64,000 nucleotides of DNA, taken from assembly GCA_012221805.1 (NCBI GenBank), contig CP015195.1, positions 372,001 to 436,000 on the forward strand, written 5' to 3'. The notes under the pieces were generated by a model, which was not told the origin of the DNA, ran no database searches, and worked only from the letters and a program-made list of their open reading frames with translations. Of the stretch, positions 18,965 through 31,439 are shown in pieces; position 1 is the stretch's first letter, and every line of letters begins with the position of its first letter. The position numbers were made by a program, and so were the translations under genes. The DNA is from Pasteurellaceae bacterium RH1A (GTDB taxonomy: Bacteria; Pseudomonadota; Gammaproteobacteria; Enterobacterales; Pasteurellaceae).

Positions 18965-19068
18965 GATTGTTGCACTGCGAAATGAGAAACGTTGCTACAA
19001 TAAGAACTTCGAAAGAAGATCGTAACGCTCTGCCCCTGAAGACTTCGGTTTTCAGGGGCATCGTTTTT
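18965..19068 (+). ncRNA. tracrRNA
   Basis: This is the trans-activating RNA that pairs with crRNA repeats and anchors the guide in Cas9. Bases 18966-19001 match the reverse complement of the repeat at 31 of 36 positions. They are followed by the Neisseria-like body (AAGAAC...GATCGTAACGCTC) and a terminal hairpin TGCCCCTGAA/TTCAGGGGCA (about 19031-19060) with a T5 run. It has its own consensus-like promoter and is transcribed away from cas9. From memory, anti-repeat, nexus and terminator resemble the N. meningitidis tracrRNA closely. Confidence 0.95.
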
Positions 19069-19210
19069 GAGAGTGGGTTAAAATAGACTTCTCTACTAAG
19101 AATTAAAAAGGTGAAAGATGAAAAACCAACAAGAAAGATCCTAAAATTTAGCCTAAGTGGATTTTTCTTAATCAAGCGGTAAAAAAATTGAAATTTTTTG
19201 CAAAAACCGC
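19069..19210. other. Intergenic region with uptake-signal hairpin before the rRNA operon
   Basis: No gene is seen. CAAGCGGT (near 19173) and ACCGCTTG (near 19206) flank AAAAAAATTGAAATTTTTTGCA, an inverted uptake-signal pair that can fold into a hairpin just ahead of the rRNA promoter and overlaps its -35. Confidence 0.6.
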
Positions 19211-19238
19211 TTGCGTAGATTTCCAAAATCTCTATAAT
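19211..19238 (+). promoter_or_regulatory. rRNA operon promoter
   Basis: TTGCGT (19211-19216), a 16-bp spacer, TATAAT (19233-19238) and then a GC-rich ACGCCCC discriminator, as expected for a growth-rate-regulated stable RNA promoter. No second tandem promoter is obvious. Confidence 0.8.
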
Positions 19239-19250
19239 ACGCCCCATCGC

Positions 19251-19309
19251 AACGACGCACAGTTGCAAATCAGTTTTCTGCAAGTGCGTCGTTCTTTTTT
19301 GCTCTTTAA
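19251..19309 (+). promoter_or_regulatory. rRNA leader: boxB-like hairpin and boxA antitermination site
   Basis: AACGACGCAC (19251-19260) pairs perfectly with GTGCGTCGTT (19284-19293), extended by TTGCA/TGCAA, and is followed by TTTTTT. boxA (TGCTCTTTAA, 19300-19309) follows at once, then the conserved AGACAATCTGTGTGGGCACT leader segment. The hairpin plus T run would be a terminator without antitermination. Confidence 0.8.
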
Positions 19310-19488
19310 AAAGATATCAGACAATCTGTGTGGGCACTTGTTGATTGACTTGTTAAAATATTTTTAATTTTGATTAAAGTCTTAATAGGTGCTTAAACTA
19401 GAAATTCATTATTAGATATTGGTTCTTTTGGATTGATATTTATATGTAAACTTTAGTTAAGCAGTTTATTGAGCGATTAAACTTTTTG

Positions 19489-21028
<1,540 letters not shown>

Positions 21029-21095
21029 CCAAAGACGAGCAGTTACAAGTGTTCACACAGATTGTTTGATATAGGAAAAGACAAAGCATCCTTTT

Positions 21096-21172
<77 letters not shown>

Positions 21173-21236
21173 CTCAAGCCAAGCGAAGTAAAACAAAGCG
21201 AGTGTGAAGAGTGAAAAACCGGAAGGAAAGATGTTT

Positions 21237-21312
21237 GGGGATATAGCTCAGCTGGGAGAGCGCCTGCCTTGCACGCAGGAGGTCAGCGGTTCGATCCCGC
21301 TTATCTCCACCA
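21237..21312 (+). tRNA. alaT: tRNA-Ala (TGC)
   Basis: A 76-nt tRNA with encoded CCA, acceptor GGGGATA, anticodon loop CTTGCAC (TGC) and T arm GGTTCGATCCC. It is the second spacer tRNA, 64 bp after tRNA-Ile. Confidence 0.98.
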
Positions 21313-21646
21313 AGTCATCATTTTTGAATGTTTTACAAGCGTAGTGAAAATGCGAAATTTTTGCAAGCGCCAAATGATGTAAGCTAAAACATTGAAAAAT
21401 GATGATGGTCGAAAGACCTTGTCTGATTGTTCTTTAAAAATTTGTAAACAAGCTGAAAAACTGAAGAGACTTTCAAGTCCGATATGAAGAGAAATCAACA
21501 TATCAAAAGGATAAGAAAAAGTCTGAGTAGTAAAAATCTTGAACGAACAAAAGCGTTCAAGTCTAGTTGTTAATTAGACCTAAGTGTTTGAAAAAGTGAA
21601 GCTAAGATAAAACGAAGCGAACTTAGAAGAGCGTTTGAGGTTGTAT
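21313..21646 (+). other. tRNA-Ala to 23S spacer with second boxA
   Basis: This is transcribed spacer without genes. A boxA-like TGTTCTTTAA lies at 21428-21437, and segments near 21597-21640 and 24540-24560 (GCGTTTGAGGTTGTATAG / CTATACAACGCTCAAGCG) pair to form the 23S processing stem. Confidence 0.65.
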
Positions 21647-24536
<2,890 letters not shown>

Positions 24537-24659
24537 TACAACGCTCAAGCGTTTTTAAAAAACAAAGAAAGAAACGACAAGAAACGAAAAGACAAAACTC
24601 AAAAGTATTCAGCTTGGATTACAAAAAAGAACAAACAAAAAACAACAGAGAAAAGAATT

Positions 24660-24778
24660 TTCCTGATGGCCATAGTGCTGTGGCACCACCTGACCCCATC
24701 CCGAACTCAGAAGTGAAACGCAGTCACGCCGATGGTAGTGTGGGGTTTCCCCATGTGAGAGTAGGACACCATCAGGGT
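24660..24778 (+). rRNA. rrf: 5S ribosomal RNA
   Basis: About 119 nt. The terminal stem TCCTGATGG pairs with CCATCAGG and encloses the conserved CCACCTGACCCCATCCCGAA segment. A 66-aa frame here is not a gene. Confidence 0.97.
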
Positions 24779-24791
24779 TTTATACCGAGAG

Positions 24792-24823
24792 AACCGCTAG
24801 AGCACAGGCTTTAGCGGTTTTTT
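24792..24823 (+). terminator. rRNA operon terminator
   Basis: AACCGCTA (24792-24799) and TAGCGGTT (24812-24819) form the stem, followed by TTTTTT. Confidence 0.9.
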
Positions 24824-24838
24824 GCTATCTAGACTTAA

Positions 24839-24884
24839 GACAAGCGGTTGAGATTTGCAAGAAAACCACAAATCCCAACCGCTT
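24839..24884. repeat. Inverted uptake-signal pair
   Basis: ACAAGCGGTTGAGATTTGC and its inverted copy ending AACCGCTTG form a hairpin at the 3' side of the following minus-strand gene. Confidence 0.75.
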
Positions 24885-24891
24885 GGTGAAC

Positions 24892-25521
24892 CTATCCTTT
24901 CAATCCTTCCTGCACTCGTACAGCATCCACACCCGCATCTGCCTCGACTCGCTGCATAAAGGGCTCAAGTTGTTCTAAATGGCTAAAGTCTAGGCCCAGT
25001 TTGCGGCACCAATTTAGCATGGTATAGAGATAAATATCGGCCACGCATAGGGTTTCGCCGAAGAAGGCATGGCTTTGCAAATGTTCGTTGGCGACAGCAA
25101 GTTGCTCTAGAATCTGTAGACCGGCCTGTTGGCGAATGGTTTTGGTCAATTCCTCATTGCCCTCGGCATAGCTTGGCAGGCGGAAGAGGGGAACGAAAGA
25201 CTTATGTACATCGCCGTTAAAATAGGCTAACCAACGGGAGGCCTTGGCCTTGTCACGCACTGTGGTGCTACCAAAAAGTTTGGCCTCTGGGAAGCATTCA
25301 TCTAGGTAGTGAAGAATGGCCTGGTTTTGGGATAGAACCAAATCACCATCGACCAGCACAGGCACCGCTCCACGAGGGTTAAAGGCCAAGAATTCAGGTG
25401 ATTTAATAAATTCACGGCTGACTGCCTCAAATTCATAGGATTGGTTTTGACGAGCCTTGGCCCACTCCAGTGCAGTGTGTGGCACGAAGGAGCAGGCGCC
25501 ATTTAAGCCATATAATTTCAT
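24892..25521 (-). CDS. Glutathione S-transferase family protein
   Basis: A 209-aa cytoplasmic protein with an N-terminal thioredoxin fold ([15 protein letters not shown], cis-Pro in GAVPVL, glutathione-binding [10 protein letters not shown] around residues 64-73) and a helical C-terminal domain containing the N-cap LCVADIYLY motif. It resembles bacterial beta-class GSTs, which conjugate or bind glutathione. The N-terminal Cys10-Ser11 pair could be the catalytic site. It is monocistronic, convergent with the rRNA operon and divergent from the exporter gene. The substrate is unknown. Confidence 0.88.
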   Translation of the reverse strand: MKLYGLNGACSFVPHTALEWAKARQNQSYEFEAVSREFIKSPEFLAFNPRGAVPVLVDGDLVLSQNQAILHYLDECFPEAKLFGSTTVRDKAKASRWLAYFNGDVHKSFVPLFRLPSYAEGNEELTKTIRQQAGLQILEQLAVANEHLQSHAFFGETLCVADIYLYTMLNWCRKLGLDFSHLEQLEPFMQRVEADAGVDAVRVQEGLKG

Positions 25522-25672
25522 AAGTGTGTCCTCTGGTTAAAAACTGCCTAAAGTTTAGCACAAGTTATGGCCCAAGGCTTTATGCGGGTGCCAAGTTTCG
25601 TTATGATAGGGCGGACAAGCGGTCAGTTTTTGCAGCTTTTTGCCAAATTTAGGTCGCTTGATAAGGAAACCT
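25522..25672. other. Upstream region of the MFS exporter with an uptake signal
   Basis: ACAAGCGGTCAGTTTTTGCAG (from 25615) with an inverted GTCGCTTG partner (near 25653) lies immediately before the ribosome site AAGGAAACCT of the next gene. No other signal is clear. Confidence 0.5.
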
Positions 25673-27052
25673 ATGAGCGTAGATAAGACCGATTATCGGG
25701 GACTGGGCTGGGTGGCAGCCATTGCCTTTTTTATGCAGGCCCTAGATAGCACCATTCTCAACACTGCCCTGCCTGCCATTTCCCAGAGCCTCAATACCTC
25801 GCCCCTGAATATGCAGATGGCTATTATTAGCTATGCCCTCACGGTGGCGGCCTTAATTCCGCTTAGCGGTTGGTTGGCAGATAGGTTCGGTACGCTTAAG
25901 ATTTTTCGTCTGGCCATTGGGCTTTTTGTGCTGGGATCGTTGGCCTGCGCCCTTTCTTATTCCTTAAACAGCTTGATCACTGCCCGCATTTTGCAGGGCC
26001 TAGGCGGAGCCTTGATGATGCCTGTGGCCAGGTTAGCCATTATTCGCAGCGTGCCCAAGGCCCAGTTGGTTGCCACTTGGAACCTGATGGCCACAGCCGG
26101 CCTGGTTGGCCCTATTTTAGGGCCTATGGTGGGCGGTTGGCTGGCCACCCACGCCTCTTGGCACTGGATCTTCCTGATTAACCTCCCCATCGGCCTCTTT
26201 GGCCTGCTGATTTCAGGTCACTATATGCCCAACTTAACCCGAGAGGCTATCAGCTTTGATGGCCGTGGTTTTATGCTCTTTGCAGCCAGCCTGGTTTTGC
26301 TGACCCTGGGCTTGGAAATGATGGCAGAAGAGATGGCCAAGATAAACCAAGCCCTCCTATTATTAGCACTTGGCCTAGCCTTTATGGGGTTATATGCTCT
26401 GCATGATCATTATAGCCCCAAGGCTATCCTGCCGCTTAAGCTCTTTAGGGTTCGCACTTTTGGGCTGAGTATGTTGGCCAACCTCTTTATCCGCCTCTGC
26501 AATGCGGGCGTGCCCTTCCTGGTACCGCTTATGTTGCAGCTGGCCTATGGCTACAGTGCCGATAAGGCTGGCCTGCTGGTGGCACCCATGGCACTGGGGG
26601 CAATTTTAGCCAAACGAGCCATCGTACCTACCCTCAAGCGTTTTGGTTATAAACGCACCTTGCAGGCCAATGCCCTGGCCATGAGCCTGACCATCGCAAG
26701 TCTCGCTCTCCTTCATGCCCAATCGCCCCTCTGGCTTATCTGCCTCATCCTGCTTTTATGCGGTGTGTGTAACTCCTTTATGTTTACCTGTATCAACACC
26801 CTGACCGTGTCAGATTTGAGCGACAGCCAGGCCAGTGCAGGTGCCACCTTTTTAAGTGTGATCCAACAGGTCGGCATTGGGATCGGCATTGCTGTGGCCT
26901 CGGTTATCTTAAATGCCCTCCGAGCCAGCCAGCTGCCACTTGAGCAGGCCTTCAGTGCCACCTTTGTGAGTGTAGCAGGCTTCGGGCTAGTGCTTTTGGC
27001 CCTGCTTTCCTGCCTGAGGCCACAAGATGGCCAGCAAATTACCTCGAAATAG
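25673..27052 (+). CDS. MdtD/EmrB-type multidrug MFS transporter (DHA2)
   Basis: An inner-membrane drug:H+ antiporter of about 459 aa and up to 14 helices. The ATG at 25673 follows AAGGAAACCT; upstream in-frame codons run through the uptake signal and are not used. The DHA2 features are the FFMQALDSTILNTALPAIS motif in helix 1, the SGWLADRFGTLKIF loop between helices 2 and 3, and the motif C-like GPILGPMVGGWLATHASWHWIFLINLPIG. From memory it is closest to E. coli MdtD (YegB), but no mdtABC genes are adjacent. The peroxidase gene follows 63 bp downstream. Confidence 0.88.
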   Translation: MSVDKTDYRGLGWVAAIAFFMQALDSTILNTALPAISQSLNTSPLNMQMAIISYALTVAALIPLSGWLADRFGTLKIFRLAIGLFVLGSLACALSYSLNSLITARILQGLGGALMMPVARLAIIRSVPKAQLVATWNLMATAGLVGPILGPMVGGWLATHASWHWIFLINLPIGLFGLLISGHYMPNLTREAISFDGRGFMLFAASLVLLTLGLEMMAEEMAKINQALLLLALGLAFMGLYALHDHYSPKAILPLKLFRVRTFGLSMLANLFIRLCNAGVPFLVPLMLQLAYGYSADKAGLLVAPMALGAILAKRAIVPTLKRFGYKRTLQANALAMSLTIASLALLHAQSPLWLICLILLLCGVCNSFMFTCINTLTVSDLSDSQASAGATFLSVIQQVGIGIGIAVASVILNALRASQLPLEQAFSATFVSVAGFGLVLLALLSCLRPQDGQQITSK

Positions 27053-27056
27053 GTCT

Positions 27057-27115
27057 TACAAGCGGTGGGTTTTGGCGTAAAATTTGCAAATATTTTGACT
27101 TTTTGTCCCGCTTGT
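27057..27115. repeat. Inverted uptake-signal pair ending at the peroxidase start codon
   Basis: ACAAGCGGTGGGTTTTGGC...AATTTGCAAATATTTTGAC...CCCGCTTGT occupies almost the whole gap between the two genes. The ATG of the next gene follows directly. Confidence 0.8.
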
Positions 27116-28270
27116 ATGAAAACTGCTTTTACCCTCTGCCTGATGCTAACTTCCACCCCCCTCCTTGCCCTTGAAAAGGAGGCCCGCACCATGCCTGCGG
27201 GCGGGATGGACAAGGCTCTGATGGGCCAGATCCTCTTTTTTGATGATCGCCTGTCCTTCCATGGCAACCAAAATTGCGCTTCTTGCCACAGTCCAGATAC
27301 GGCCTTTGTGGATCTGCGGGAAACTTCAGCCCAGCAGATGGTATCCCAAGGCGATGATCCAAGCAAATTTGGGCGGAGAAATTCACCCACCATGCTTTAT
27401 GCTAAGTTTGCCCCCGATTTTCATTTTGATGAAGTTGCCCAAGAATATGTCGGCGGCCAATTTTGGGACGGTCGGGCCAAGAATTTAGCCCAGCAGTCGG
27501 GCATGCCACCACTTGATCCGCTCGAAATGGGCATGCCCAACCAGCTTGAGGTGGCCAAACGCCTCTATAGCCTGCCTATGTACCGCCAGCTCTTCACTCA
27601 ATTTTATGGGCAGGAGGTCTGGCAGTCTTATGAGGGCGTTTATGCAGCCATGGAAGATGCACTGGCCACCTTCCAAACTGAAAAACGCCTCCTGGCCCCC
27701 TTTGATAGCAAGTATGATAAGGTTCTGGAGGGCAAGGCCAGCCTGACAGCCCTAGAAGAGAAGGGGAGGGAGCTTTTTTTCGACAAGAGCAAAACCAGTT
27801 GCTCAAACTGCCATCAATCGCAGGGGGAAAAAGAGATTTTCACCGATTTTCGCTACCATAACCTGCAAGTGCCCCGCAATCTCTTTGTGATTGAACACAA
27901 TGGCCTGCCTGCCGATTTTGAGGACTTGGGCTTGGCGGAAAACCCGCATATTAAGCCTGAACACCAGCAGGCGGCCAAGTACAAGTTCAAAACCCCCACG
28001 CTTAGGAATGTGGCTGTCACTGCCCCCTATATGCACAATGGCATCTTCCGTGAGCTGCGCACTGTGATTGAGTACATCGATCACTTCAACAACCCTGCCC
28101 GAGCCCTCAACCCTGAAACCGGCAAGCCCTGGGAAAAACTGCCCTTTGCAGAGAACCTGCCCCAAGAAAAACTCAAGGCCAGGGCCTTGACCGATGAGGA
28201 CATTGAGGCCCTCGAAGCCTTTTTGAAAACCTTGACCGATGAGCGTTATGAGCCGCTTTTAAAGGACTAA
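27116..28270 (+). CDS. Di-haem cytochrome c peroxidase (CcpA/MauG family)
   Basis: A periplasmic peroxidase that reduces hydrogen peroxide with electrons from cytochrome c or quinol. I place the start at 27116 (MKTAFTLCLMLTSTPLLA), which gives a clean signal peptide; an upstream start would run through the uptake signal. The mature protein has two haem-binding motifs, CASCH (about residue 58) and CSNCH (about residue 226). The family segments NSPTMLYAKF, FWDGRAKNLAQQ, FKTPTLRNVAVTAPYMHNG and the closing EDIEALEAFLKTLTD are present. At about 384 aa it has the length of a standard two-haem enzyme, not the three-haem YhjA type. Confidence 0.92.
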   Translation: MKTAFTLCLMLTSTPLLALEKEARTMPAGGMDKALMGQILFFDDRLSFHGNQNCASCHSPDTAFVDLRETSAQQMVSQGDDPSKFGRRNSPTMLYAKFAPDFHFDEVAQEYVGGQFWDGRAKNLAQQSGMPPLDPLEMGMPNQLEVAKRLYSLPMYRQLFTQFYGQEVWQSYEGVYAAMEDALATFQTEKRLLAPFDSKYDKVLEGKASLTALEEKGRELFFDKSKTSCSNCHQSQGEKEIFTDFRYHNLQVPRNLFVIEHNGLPADFEDLGLAENPHIKPEHQQAAKYKFKTPTLRNVAVTAPYMHNGIFRELRTVIEYIDHFNNPARALNPETGKPWEKLPFAENLPQEKLKARALTDEDIEALEAFLKTLTDERYEPLLKD

Positions 28271-28340
28271 ATAGCATAAGTTCAACAATTTATATTTCAT
28301 TACATTTGATGGCAGAGTATAAAAGTCTGTAAAGATTGTG

Positions 28341-28399
28341 TTGCTTGTGGCATATAAGGCCTACAATGGTTGGGTTCGGCTGTTATCAGCCATTTTTTG
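28341..28399 (+). promoter_or_regulatory. Possible promoter and 5' hairpin of the OmpA-family gene
   Basis: TACAAT (28362-28367) could be a -10, with a poorly spaced TTGCTT (28341-28346). The transcript would begin with a short hairpin GGCTG-TTAT-CAGCC (28378-28391) followed by ATTTTTT, which could stabilise or attenuate the mRNA. Confidence 0.35.
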
Positions 28400-28420
28400 T
28401 TAAAAACCATAAGGAATGTT

Positions 28421-30364
28421 ATGAATTTCGATTTATCCCAACTACTTCAAGGCCCTGTGCGTGAGCTTATCCTCAACCAAGTTTCCAATAAATTTGGTCT
28501 TTCACACGAGCAAGGTGGCAATCTTTTAACCAAGGGCCTTTCTATGGTCTTGGGTGGTATGGCCCAGCAGGCAGGAAGCAAGGATGGGGCATCTAATCTC
28601 TTTGATCTGATCAAAAATGTCAGTCTTGAGGGCAACCCTTTAGATGTGTTGGCGGGCAAAAGCAACTTAGCGGCCAATAGCCACTTAATTGATATGGCCA
28701 AGAACCTTCTACCAAGCATTTTTGGTAGCCGTGCAGATTCTATCGTTGATCATCTGGCCAACAGCAATAACACCACCCCAATGGCGGTAAAAGGCCTCTT
28801 GGGTGCTTTAGTGCCAGTGGTCTTGGCCTTCTTTAAAAATAAGATTGCAGGTGGCCTGGGCTTGGCTGGTTTCGCCAGCCTCTTGGGTGAGCAAACCAAG
28901 AAAGTGGCCGGCAACTTAGACAGTTCATCCCTTGCGGCCCTTGGTTTCACTGGTGCTTCTTTTAATGATGTGCTTGGCAATGTAGCCAAGGTTGCAGGCC
29001 TAGGTGCCGCTGCCACTGGTGCAGCAACCGCAGCCAAAGCCACTGTTGCGGAAGAGAAAAAATCAGGCGGCCTAGGCAAATGGTTGCTGGGTGCGGCTGT
29101 TTTATTAGCTGCCTTCTTCGGCATTAAGAGCTGTTCTGACAAGCAAGCAACCACCACAACAGCAGCACCTGCGAATAACACCGCTGCTGCACCAGCACCA
29201 GAAGCCAAACCGGCTACCAATGTTGAAGTGGCACCAAAAACCGTGGATGGCCTGGGCAACCTGGCTTGGTTAAAAACGGATAAAGACTTCACCGTGTCTG
29301 GCACAGTAAACAATGAGGGCGTGAAAACTAGCATTTTAGATGCCTTCAAGGGTCTGGCAGGCAGCCTGCCATTGGTGGATAAATTGGTGGTTGATGCCAA
29401 CGCCCCACAATCCTCTTTCTCTAACTTTGCAGGCTTAGCGGGCTTGTTCAAGGACTTCCCAGGTGTGAGCGGTGCTTTTGTCGACACGACCCTTAACCTC
29501 TTGGGTCAAGTGGAAAGCGGCGAAGCCAAGGCTTCCTTATTAGACAAGGCCAAGGCGGTGTTAGGCAACCTTTTCGCTATCAATACTGACGGCGTGAAAG
29601 TGGCTGATCCTATCGCTAAACTGGTTGATGGCCTAGGCAACTTTGGCTGGGCACAAACTGCCAAAGGCTTGGCCTTATCTGGTACAGTAAACAATGATGG
29701 CGTGAAAGCCAGCATCTTAGACGGCTTCAAGGGCCTTAACCTGCCTGTGCTTGATGAGTTAGTTGTGGATGCCAATGCCACCCAATCTAACTTTACCAAC
29801 TTCGCAGGCCTGGCTGGCTTGGTCAAAGACTTTCCAGGCGTGAAAGGCAGCTTTGCTGACACCGTGCTTAACCTTGTGGGCCAAGTGTCCAAGGGCGAAG
29901 AAAAAGTCGAACTGGCCGCCAAGGCCAAAGCCCTCTTAGGTGATGCCTTTAGCATTAACACCGATGAAGTCACCATCGCCCAAGCTGTTGAGGCAGAAGA
30001 GCCAGCAGCTGAAGTGATTGCTGATATGAATGCCGCCAAGCTCAACCTAGACATTGTGTTTAACACCGGTTCTGCGGACATTAGCCCTCGTTATTTCAAC
30101 CGCCTCAACGCTTTTGCCAAGCACTTGATTGAAAACAATCGTAGCGGCGAAATTTCAGGCTTTACCGATAACACAGGCAATGCAGAAGCCAACCAGAAAC
30201 TCTCAGAAGCCCGTGCTAACGCTGTGCGTAACTACCTGCTTAACCAAGGCGTACCAGCTGATGCCCTAAATGCGGTGGGTTATGGTCAAGCTAACCCGGT
30301 GGCAGACAACGGCACAGCCGAAGGCCGTGCCCAAAACCGCCGTATTGAGTTTAACGCCCGTTAA
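28421..30364 (+). CDS. DUF937 - BON-like repeat x2 - OmpA-domain envelope protein
   Basis: A 647-aa protein starting at the ATG after AAGGAATGTT. Residues about 1-180 form a YidB/DUF937-type helical domain. A single membrane segment follows near residues 225-240 (LGKWLLGAAVLLAAFFGIKSC), then an Ala/Pro/Thr-rich linker. Next come two ~120-aa repeats starting near residues 273 and 401 (VDGLGN...SGTVNN-GVK-SILD-FKGL...VVDAN), each ending in an INTD segment and resembling BON domains. The C terminus is an OmpA peptidoglycan-binding domain (VFNTGSADIS, GFTDNTGNAEANQKLSEARA, RAQNRRIEF). It is probably anchored in the inner membrane with the OmpA domain bound to peptidoglycan. The domain order recalls mycobacterial BON-OmpA proteins such as ArfA. 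The function is unknown. Confidence 0.8.
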   Translation: MNFDLSQLLQGPVRELILNQVSNKFGLSHEQGGNLLTKGLSMVLGGMAQQAGSKDGASNLFDLIKNVSLEGNPLDVLAGKSNLAANSHLIDMAKNLLPSIFGSRADSIVDHLANSNNTTPMAVKGLLGALVPVVLAFFKNKIAGGLGLAGFASLLGEQTKKVAGNLDSSSLAALGFTGASFNDVLGNVAKVAGLGAAATGAATAAKATVAEEKKSGGLGKWLLGAAVLLAAFFGIKSCSDKQATTTTAAPANNTAAAPAPEAKPATNVEVAPKTVDGLGNLAWLKTDKDFTVSGTVNNEGVKTSILDAFKGLAGSLPLVDKLVVDANAPQSSFSNFAGLAGLFKDFPGVSGAFVDTTLNLLGQVESGEAKASLLDKAKAVLGNLFAINTDGVKVADPIAKLVDGLGNFGWAQTAKGLALSGTVNNDGVKASILDGFKGLNLPVLDELVVDANATQSNFTNFAGLAGLVKDFPGVKGSFADTVLNLVGQVSKGEEKVELAAKAKALLGDAFSINTDEVTIAQAVEAEEPAAEVIADMNAAKLNLDIVFNTGSADISPRYFNRLNAFAKHLIENNRSGEISGFTDNTGNAEANQKLSEARANAVRNYLLNQGVPADALNAVGYGQANPVADNGTAEGRAQNRRIEFNAR

Positions 30365-30382
30365 TTCAAGTCGATGAAGGTG

Positions 30383-30410
30383 AAAAAGGACGCTTATGCG
30401 TCCTTTTTTG
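30383..30410. terminator. Bidirectional terminator between the OmpA-family gene and tusB
   Basis: AAAAAGGACGC and GCGTCCTTTTT pair around TTAT, with A and T runs on the two sides. Confidence 0.9.
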
Positions 30411-30420
30411 TTGGCTATTT

Positions 30421-30693
30421 TTAATAAGCCACCTGCGGATAAAACCTTTCAGTAATGGTCACTAATTCCTTGAGGGAAATGGCCTGACAAGCGGTTGGAA
30501 GAGGTAGGTTTCTTGCAAGTAAATCTTCTTTTAGCACAAAAACATGGGCCAGGTTTGCAAAAATTTGCGGGTTTTTGACCGCTTGTAGGACGCCGTCTTG
30601 CCATAAAAGCAGGGCATCATCTTGGCCTAGCAGGGCCAGTTGAGCGGTAAGGCTAGGCAGGTCGTATTGGGCTTGGGAAAGAGTATAAAGCAT
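30421..30693 (-). CDS. tusB: Sulfurtransferase complex subunit TusB
   Basis: A 90-aa member of the DsrH family. TusBCD relays persulphide sulphur from TusA to TusE for 2-thiouridine synthesis at the wobble base of Lys, Glu and Gln tRNAs. The start MLYTLSQAQYDL and the segment DALLLWQDGVLQAV match the family. It follows tusC directly (stop and start codons share a position at 30693) as the last gene of the run. Two uptake-signal cores (near 30488 and 30574) lie inside the coding sequence, which is unusual for such a small gene. Confidence 0.93.
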   Translation of the reverse strand: MLYTLSQAQYDLPSLTAQLALLGQDDALLLWQDGVLQAVKNPQIFANLAHVFVLKEDLLARNLPLPTACQAISLKELVTITERFYPQVAY

Positions 30694-31058
30694 TAGAAGG
30701 TCAGTACCTTTTCAGATTGGTTGAGAATGGCCATGATGTCGGCCTGGCTTTGGGTTTGGAAATCGATTATCCAGTCAGCCTGGATTAAGTGGCGGCTGGC
30801 CAGGTCTTCTTCACAAGCAAAGCATTGGGTTAAGTCGTAAAGCTCAATCAGCTTGAAGGTGCTGATATGATCTTTTTGCAGGATTTGCTCAGGCTTTTGT
30901 CCGGCCAGCAGGTTGAAGACCCCATCGCCCCAAAAGCAGATGGCAATTTGGTCTTCCTCGCAAAAGGCTGAAGCGGCCAGCAGGGCATCCAGGCCCTCAC
31001 GGCTGGCAGAGGAGCCAAAGGGCGGTTGGGTAAAGAGAATGGCAAGTTTATATTTCAT
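30693..31058 (-). CDS. tusC: Sulfurtransferase complex subunit TusC
   Basis: A 121-aa DsrF-family subunit of the TusBCD heterohexamer. Recognisable parts are KLAILFTQPPFGSSASREGLDALLAASAF and the acidic, hydrophobic C-terminal half. It sits between tusD (3-bp gap) and tusB, as in E. coli. It carries no catalytic cysteine known to be essential in the family and acts structurally in the complex. Confidence 0.93.
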   Translation of the reverse strand: MKYKLAILFTQPPFGSSASREGLDALLAASAFCEEDQIAICFWGDGVFNLLAGQKPEQILQKDHISTFKLIELYDLTQCFACEEDLASRHLIQADWIIDFQTQSQADIMAILNQSEKVLTF

Positions 31059-31061
31059 GGC

Positions 31062-31439
31062 TTAAAAGGTGATAAGGCGGTCGGCTTCCAGCACGGCCTG
31101 GCTAAATTCGCCCAGGCCTGCCAGGGTAAAGCCCTGAGCCAAGTTATCTTCTCCGTTTTTGGCTGTTTCTTGATTGACCACCCCCCGCCGTTGGGCAGCA
31201 GCGATACATAAATGTAGCGATAAGCGGTGGGTTTGGGCCAAGTTTTGCCAAGCGGTTTGGAGGTTAAATTCATCGCTGGCCGGGTTAATCAGGCTATTGG
31301 CATGGCTAACCCCATTTTGGAAGAAGAAGACCTGGCGGATCTCATGCCCTTCTTCCAACAAGACTTGAGCGAATTGGTAGGCCAGGTAGGCCGCCTGCGA
31401 GCCATAAACCGGGCTTTTGATGGCAAGAACGTAACGCAT
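31062..31439 (-). CDS. tusD: Sulfurtransferase complex subunit TusD
   Basis: A 125-aa DsrE-family subunit that carries the active cysteine of TusBCD. The Cys in [14 protein letters not shown] lines up with E. coli TusD Cys78 from memory. [23 protein letters not shown] closes the protein as in the family. It starts at the end of the yheO-like gene (the two share base 31439) and is followed by tusC, the same order as in E. coli. Confidence 0.94.
   Translation of the reverse strand: MRYVLAIKSPVYGSQAAYLAYQFAQVLLEEGHEIRQVFFFQNGVSHANSLINPASDEFNLQTAWQNLAQTHRLSLHLCIAAAQRRGVVNQETAKNGEDNLAQGFTLAGLGEFSQAVLEADRLITF

Noticed and set aside
28750..30081. Minus-strand frames of 245 and 191 codons opposite the OmpA-family gene
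   Set aside because: Shadows of a stop-poor coding strand; the plus-strand protein has clear domains.
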